From the NCBI GenBank assembly GCA_900553305.1, contig USDI01000028.1, positions 1 to 16,899 on the forward strand: a DNA stretch of 16,899 nt. Direction: 5' to 3'. This document shows, in pieces, positions 14,292 through 16,899 of this stretch. Position numbers and translations under genes: made by a program. Within the stretch, counting starts at the first letter, position 1. The number at the start of each line of letters is the position of its first letter. Source of the stretch: an uncultured Lachnospiraceae bacterium (lineage in GTDB: Bacteria > Bacillota > Clostridia > Lachnospirales > Lachnospiraceae). The notes beneath the pieces were generated by a model that did no database searches, was not told the origin of the DNA, and saw only the letters and a list, made by a program, of their open reading frames with translations.

Positions 14292-15038
14292 TTATGCGTT
14301 CACAATCTGACCAAAGTCAGGCTTCAGAGCTGCTCCACCGATCAGACCGCCATCGATATCATCCTTGGAAAGGAGTTCTGCAGCGTTGCCTGCATTCATG
14401 GAACCGCCATACTGGATACGAACTGCTTCTGCTGTAGAAGCATCGTACATCTCAGCAATAACCTCACGGATCATCTTACATACTTCCTGTGCCTGATCAG
14501 CAGTAGCTGTCTCGCCGGTTCCAATCGCCCAGATCGGCTCATAAGCGATAACCAGTTCTTTAACCTGATCTGCAGTTACATCGGTAAGATCCCACTTAAT
14601 CTGTCTTGCAATCCACTCTTTGTAGGTGCCAGCCTTACGAAGTGCAAGGGATTCACCACAGCAAAGGATCGGCTTAAGTCCGGCAGCAAATGCCTTCTTA
14701 ACCTTAGCGTTGATGAGGATATCGTTCTCACCGAAGATATCTCTTCTCTCGGAATGTCCGATGATGATGTATTCTACACCAGCATCCTTAAGCATCGGAG
14801 CGGAGATTTCACCAGTGTAAGCACCCTTATCTTCAATGTAGAAGTTCTCAGCGCCTAACTTTACATTGGTACCCTTAATTGCTTCTGCTACAGGTACGAT
14901 ATCAATTGCAGGTACACAGTAAACAACGTCTACTGCATCGTTCTTAACTAAATCTTTCAGTGTTGCACAAAGTTCAACTGCCTGGCTGGGAGTCATGTTC
15001 ATTTTCCAGTTGCCGGCAATAATTCTTCTTCTTGCCAT
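14292..15038 (-). CDS. tpiA: Triosephosphate isomerase
   Basis: Tpi interconverts dihydroxyacetone phosphate and glyceraldehyde 3-phosphate in cytosolic glycolysis. The 248-residue length is typical. Catalytic residues are Asn10 and Lys12 (AGNWKMN), His95 (GHSERR) and Glu167 (AYEPIWAIGTG). The flexible loop 6 follows Glu167, and the phosphate-binding GGSM (211-214) and GLIGGAAL near the C-terminus are present. GAGG lies 8 nt upstream of the ATG. No convincing promoter is visible in the 154 bp between pgk and tpiA, and that gap contains a modular CTAAG repeat element. tpiA is therefore probably transcribed with pgk. Confidence 0.97.
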   Translation of the reverse strand: MARRRIIAGNWKMNMTPSQAVELCATLKDLVKNDAVDVVYCVPAIDIVPVAEAIKGTNVKLGAENFYIEDKGAYTGEISAPMLKDAGVEYIIIGHSERRDIFGENDILINAKVKKAFAAGLKPILCCGESLALRKAGTYKEWIARQIKWDLTDVTADQVKELVIAYEPIWAIGTGETATADQAQEVCKMIREVIAEMYDASTAEAVRIQYGGSMNAGNAAELLSKDDIDGGLIGGAALKPDFGQIVNA

Positions 15039-15067
15039 TTTATTGTCCTCTTTCTGATTTTTATAAT

Positions 15068-15191
15068 GTTGCTTTCGGTTCCCTCAGCTAAGCTCTTCCT
15101 TCGCCGCTGGCTCGGATTTGCTAAGATTCGGGAACGACCTCGCACTAAGTTCATGCTTCACTATCGTTCGCATTCACTAAGTTGCTTTCGG
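15068..15191. repeat. Modular CTAAG intergenic element B (pgk-tpiA)
   Basis: This stretch fills most of the pgk-tpiA gap. It contains four CTAAG units at 15088, 15121, 15145 and 15177 (spacings 33, 24 and 32 bp). It is bounded by an 11-bp direct repeat GTTGCTTTCGG at 15068-15078 and 15181-15191. It shares short words with the gap-pgk element, such as TTCGC near ACTAAG and CTTCGCC. No open frame or T-tract terminator was seen in it. Confidence 0.6.
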
Positions 15192-15192
15192 C

Positions 15193-16416
15193 CTATTTAT
15201 CATCGGCTGCTGCTACACCGGGAAGTACCTTACCCTCTAAGAATTCAAGGGAAGCACCACCACCGGTAGAGATGTGGCTCATCTTATCAGCGAATCCAAG
15301 CTGGTTAACTGCTGCTGCACTATCACCACCACCGATGATTGTAGTTGCATCGGTTTCTGCAAGAGACTTCGCTACTGCGATGGTTCCCTTTGCAAGAGTC
15401 GGGTTCTCGAATACGCCCATAGGACCATTCCAAACAACAGTCTTAGCGCTCTTAACAGCATCTGCATATAATTCAGCAGTCTTGGTTCCGATATCAAGAC
15501 CTTCCATATCAGCAGGGATCTTGTCAGCGTCTACAACCTGAACTTCGATCGGAGCATCAATCGGGTTCGGGAATTCTGCAGCTACGGTAGTATCAATAGG
15601 AAGAAGAAGCTTCTTGCCAAGTTTCTCTGCCTTAGCCATCATTTCCTTACAGTAATCGATCTTCTCATCATCTACGAGAGACTTACCGATTTCATATCCC
15701 TTAGCCTTTAAGAAGGTGAATGCCATACCACCACCAATGATGAGGGTATCACACTTCTCAAGAAGGTTGTTAATTACGTTAAGCTTATCAGCGACCTTAG
15801 CACCACCAAGGATTGCTACGAAAGGTCTGACCGGATTCTCAACTGCATTGCCAAGGAAGTTGATTTCCTTCTGCATTAAGTATCCAACTGCACAGTTACC
15901 ACCCTTAGCACGTACGAAATCTGTAACACCGGCTACAGAAGCATGTGCTCTGTGGGAAGATCCGAATGCATCACATACATAATCGTCGCAAAGATCTGCT
16001 AATTCCTTAGAGAACTGCTCGCCGTTCTTGGTTTCTTCTGCACCACGGAAACGGGTATTCTGAAGTAAGATGACATCTCCATCATTCATTGCTGCTACTG
16101 CTGCAGTTGCATCTGCACCTGTTACATTGTAATCAGCGATGAATTTAACTTCCTTGCCAAGCTTCTCGGAAAGTCTCTCAGCTACAGGAGCTAAAGATTC
16201 GCCTTCGTTCGGGCCATTCTTAACCTTTCCAAGATGAGAGCAAAGAATTACCTTGCCGCCATCAGCAATTAATTTGTTGATTGTAGGAAGTGCAGCCACA
16301 ATACGGGTTTCGTCTGTGTTCTTGCCATCCTTAAGGGGAACGTTAAAGTCACAACGAACAAGGACTCTTCTTCCCTTTGCATTAAAATCGTCTACGGATT
16401 TCTTATTTAATCCCAT
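15193..16416 (-). CDS. pgk: Phosphoglycerate kinase
   Basis: Pgk transfers the acyl phosphate of 1,3-bisphosphoglycerate to ADP, making ATP in cytosolic glycolysis. The protein has 407 residues, slightly above the usual 390-400. Family motifs are RVLVRCDFNVP (17-27), SHLG (60-63), the substrate-binding NTRF (120-123), GGAKVADK (204-211), GPMGVFE and the nucleotide-binding GGGDSAAAV near the C-terminus. The start is clear, with AGGAGG 8 nt upstream. It lies downstream of gap but is separated from it by a strong terminator and a CTAAG element, so its expression may depend on readthrough or on an unrecognised promoter. It ends in TAG, directly against element B. Confidence 0.97.
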   Translation of the reverse strand: MGLNKKSVDDFNAKGRRVLVRCDFNVPLKDGKNTDETRIVAALPTINKLIADGGKVILCSHLGKVKNGPNEGESLAPVAERLSEKLGKEVKFIADYNVTGADATAAVAAMNDGDVILLQNTRFRGAEETKNGEQFSKELADLCDDYVCDAFGSSHRAHASVAGVTDFVRAKGGNCAVGYLMQKEINFLGNAVENPVRPFVAILGGAKVADKLNVINNLLEKCDTLIIGGGMAFTFLKAKGYEIGKSLVDDEKIDYCKEMMAKAEKLGKKLLLPIDTTVAAEFPNPIDAPIEVQVVDADKIPADMEGLDIGTKTAELYADAVKSAKTVVWNGPMGVFENPTLAKGTIAVAKSLAETDATTIIGGGDSAAAVNQLGFADKMSHISTGGGASLEFLEGKVLPGVAAADDK

Positions 16417-16447
16417 GATTCTATCCTCCTAATTTTTAAAAAAACTT

Positions 16448-16565
16448 GCTAAATGCTCTACTTCGCCTGCTGCACTAAATTCTGACTTCGTCTTCGACTC
16501 GTCCTCATTAAGTGCACATGCATGGTTCGCACTAAGCTCGTAAGCACCCCGCTAAGTGCTCTACT
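16448..16565. repeat. Modular CTAAG intergenic element A (gap-pgk)
   Basis: This stretch fills the space between the gap terminator and the pgk ribosome binding site. It has CTAA(G/A) units at 16449, 16475, 16532 and 16552, and a TTAAG variant at 16508 (spacings 26, 33, 24 and 20 bp). Its ends are near-identical: GCTAAATGCTCTACT (16448-16462) and GCTAAGTGCTCTACT (16551-16565). It resembles element B in unit, spacing and position after a glycolytic gene. No obvious promoter is seen in it. Confidence 0.6.
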
Positions 16566-16566
16566 C

Positions 16567-16598
16567 AAAAAAGGTCCGGTCCATGAGACCGGACCTTT
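16567..16598 (-). terminator. Rho-independent terminator of gap
   Basis: A perfect 12-bp stem AAAGGTCCGGTC / GACCGGACCTTT with a 5-nt loop (plus-strand arms 16570-16581 and 16587-16598) is followed on the minus strand by a T-run. It starts about 27 nt after the gap stop codon and separates gap from pgk. Confidence 0.92.
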
Positions 16599-16625
16599 CG
16601 ACAGGTCTTCTTTCAGATTACGAAA

Positions 16626-16899
16626 TTAGCCTAATTCTGCGAAATACTTAATGGTACGAACCATCTGGCTTGTGTAGGAGTTCTCATTGTCATACCAGGA
16701 AACAACTTCTACCTGAGTCTTTCCATCCGGAAGAGGGCTAACCATTGTCTGTGTAGCATCGAATAAGGAACCGAATCTCATTCCAACGATATCGGAAGAT
16801 ACGATTTCTTCTTCATTATAACCAAAGGATTCAGTAGCCTGAGCCTTCATAGCTGCGTTTACTTCTTCCTTAGTAACAGTCTTGTCTACTACTGCGAAT
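16626..16899 (-). CDS. gap: Glyceraldehyde-3-phosphate dehydrogenase, C-terminal part
   Basis: The last 91 codons of a GAPDH gene are visible and the 5' part lies beyond the window edge. The frame is open to position 16898. Diagnostic sequence includes TVTKEEVNAAMKA, SSDIVGMRFGSLFDA (in the position of the family's SSDIVG...SIFDA), and VEVVSWYDNENSY near the C-terminus, where the conserved Tyr-Asp-Asn-Glu contributes to the cofactor site. The enzyme oxidises glyceraldehyde 3-phosphate to 1,3-bisphosphoglycerate with NAD+. The catalytic Cys and the nucleotide-binding domain are outside the window. The gene ends in GLG-type context (AELG-stop) and is followed by its own strong terminator. Confidence 0.96.
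   Translation of the reverse strand, partial: FAVVDKTVTKEEVNAAMKAQATESFGYNEEEIVSSDIVGMRFGSLFDATQTMVSPLPDGKTQVEVVSWYDNENSYTSQMVRTIKYFAELG

Noticed and set aside
15068..16565. The repeated CTAAG words considered as a CRISPR array.
   Set aside because: The repeated word is only 5-9 bp, spacing is irregular, and no cas genes are present.

Overview
This window looks like chromosomal DNA from a low-to-mid GC anaerobic Firmicute. The family Lachnospiraceae is the best guess. That rests on Clostridia-like protein sequences, AGGAGG-type ribosome binding sites, the gap-pgk-tpiA glycolytic order and strict TTG-17-TATAAT promoters. The family assignment is inference. There are no rRNA or tRNA genes, no insertion sequences and no CRISPR array.

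Layout from left to right. Positions 1-111 hold the start of a minus-strand membrane protein gene that runs off the window. Next on the minus strand are a GH31 alpha-glycosidase (143-2224), gpmI (2423-3964) and a CDF-family cation exporter (4049-5239). A divergent intergenic region of about 520 bp (5240-5763) follows. It holds a promoter, a 34-codon leader ORF and an attenuator-like terminator, and it leads into two plus-strand ABC half-transporter genes that overlap by 4 bp (5764-9269). Converging on them from the right are a membrane-anchored TPR protein and a DEAD-box RNA helicase, then a GT2 glycosyltransferase and a YhhN-like membrane protein. The right end holds tpiA, pgk and the 3' part of gap, all on the minus strand.

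Two groups of genes work together clearly. Gap, Pgk, Tpi and GpmI catalyse consecutive or linked steps of lower glycolysis. gap, pgk and tpiA are adjacent. gpmI is about 10 kb away and has its own promoter. The two ABC proteins should form one heterodimeric exporter. Their NBD motifs are asymmetric in a matching way: Asp replaces the catalytic Glu in the first, and LSVGQ replaces LSGGQ in the second, so both deviations fall in the same composite ATP site.

The most interesting region is the leader of the ABC pair. A strong promoter drives a small ORF with an excellent ribosome binding site. The ORF is followed by an intrinsic terminator, and a 7-nt segment at the leader stop codon can pair with the 5' arm of that terminator. 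The peptide is Thr-rich and has two Arg/Lys-X-Arg motifs. This is the architecture of ribosome-mediated, antibiotic-responsive attenuation known for Bacillus bmrB-bmrCD. Second in interest are two related modular intergenic elements built from repeated CTAAG units. One follows gap and the other follows pgk.
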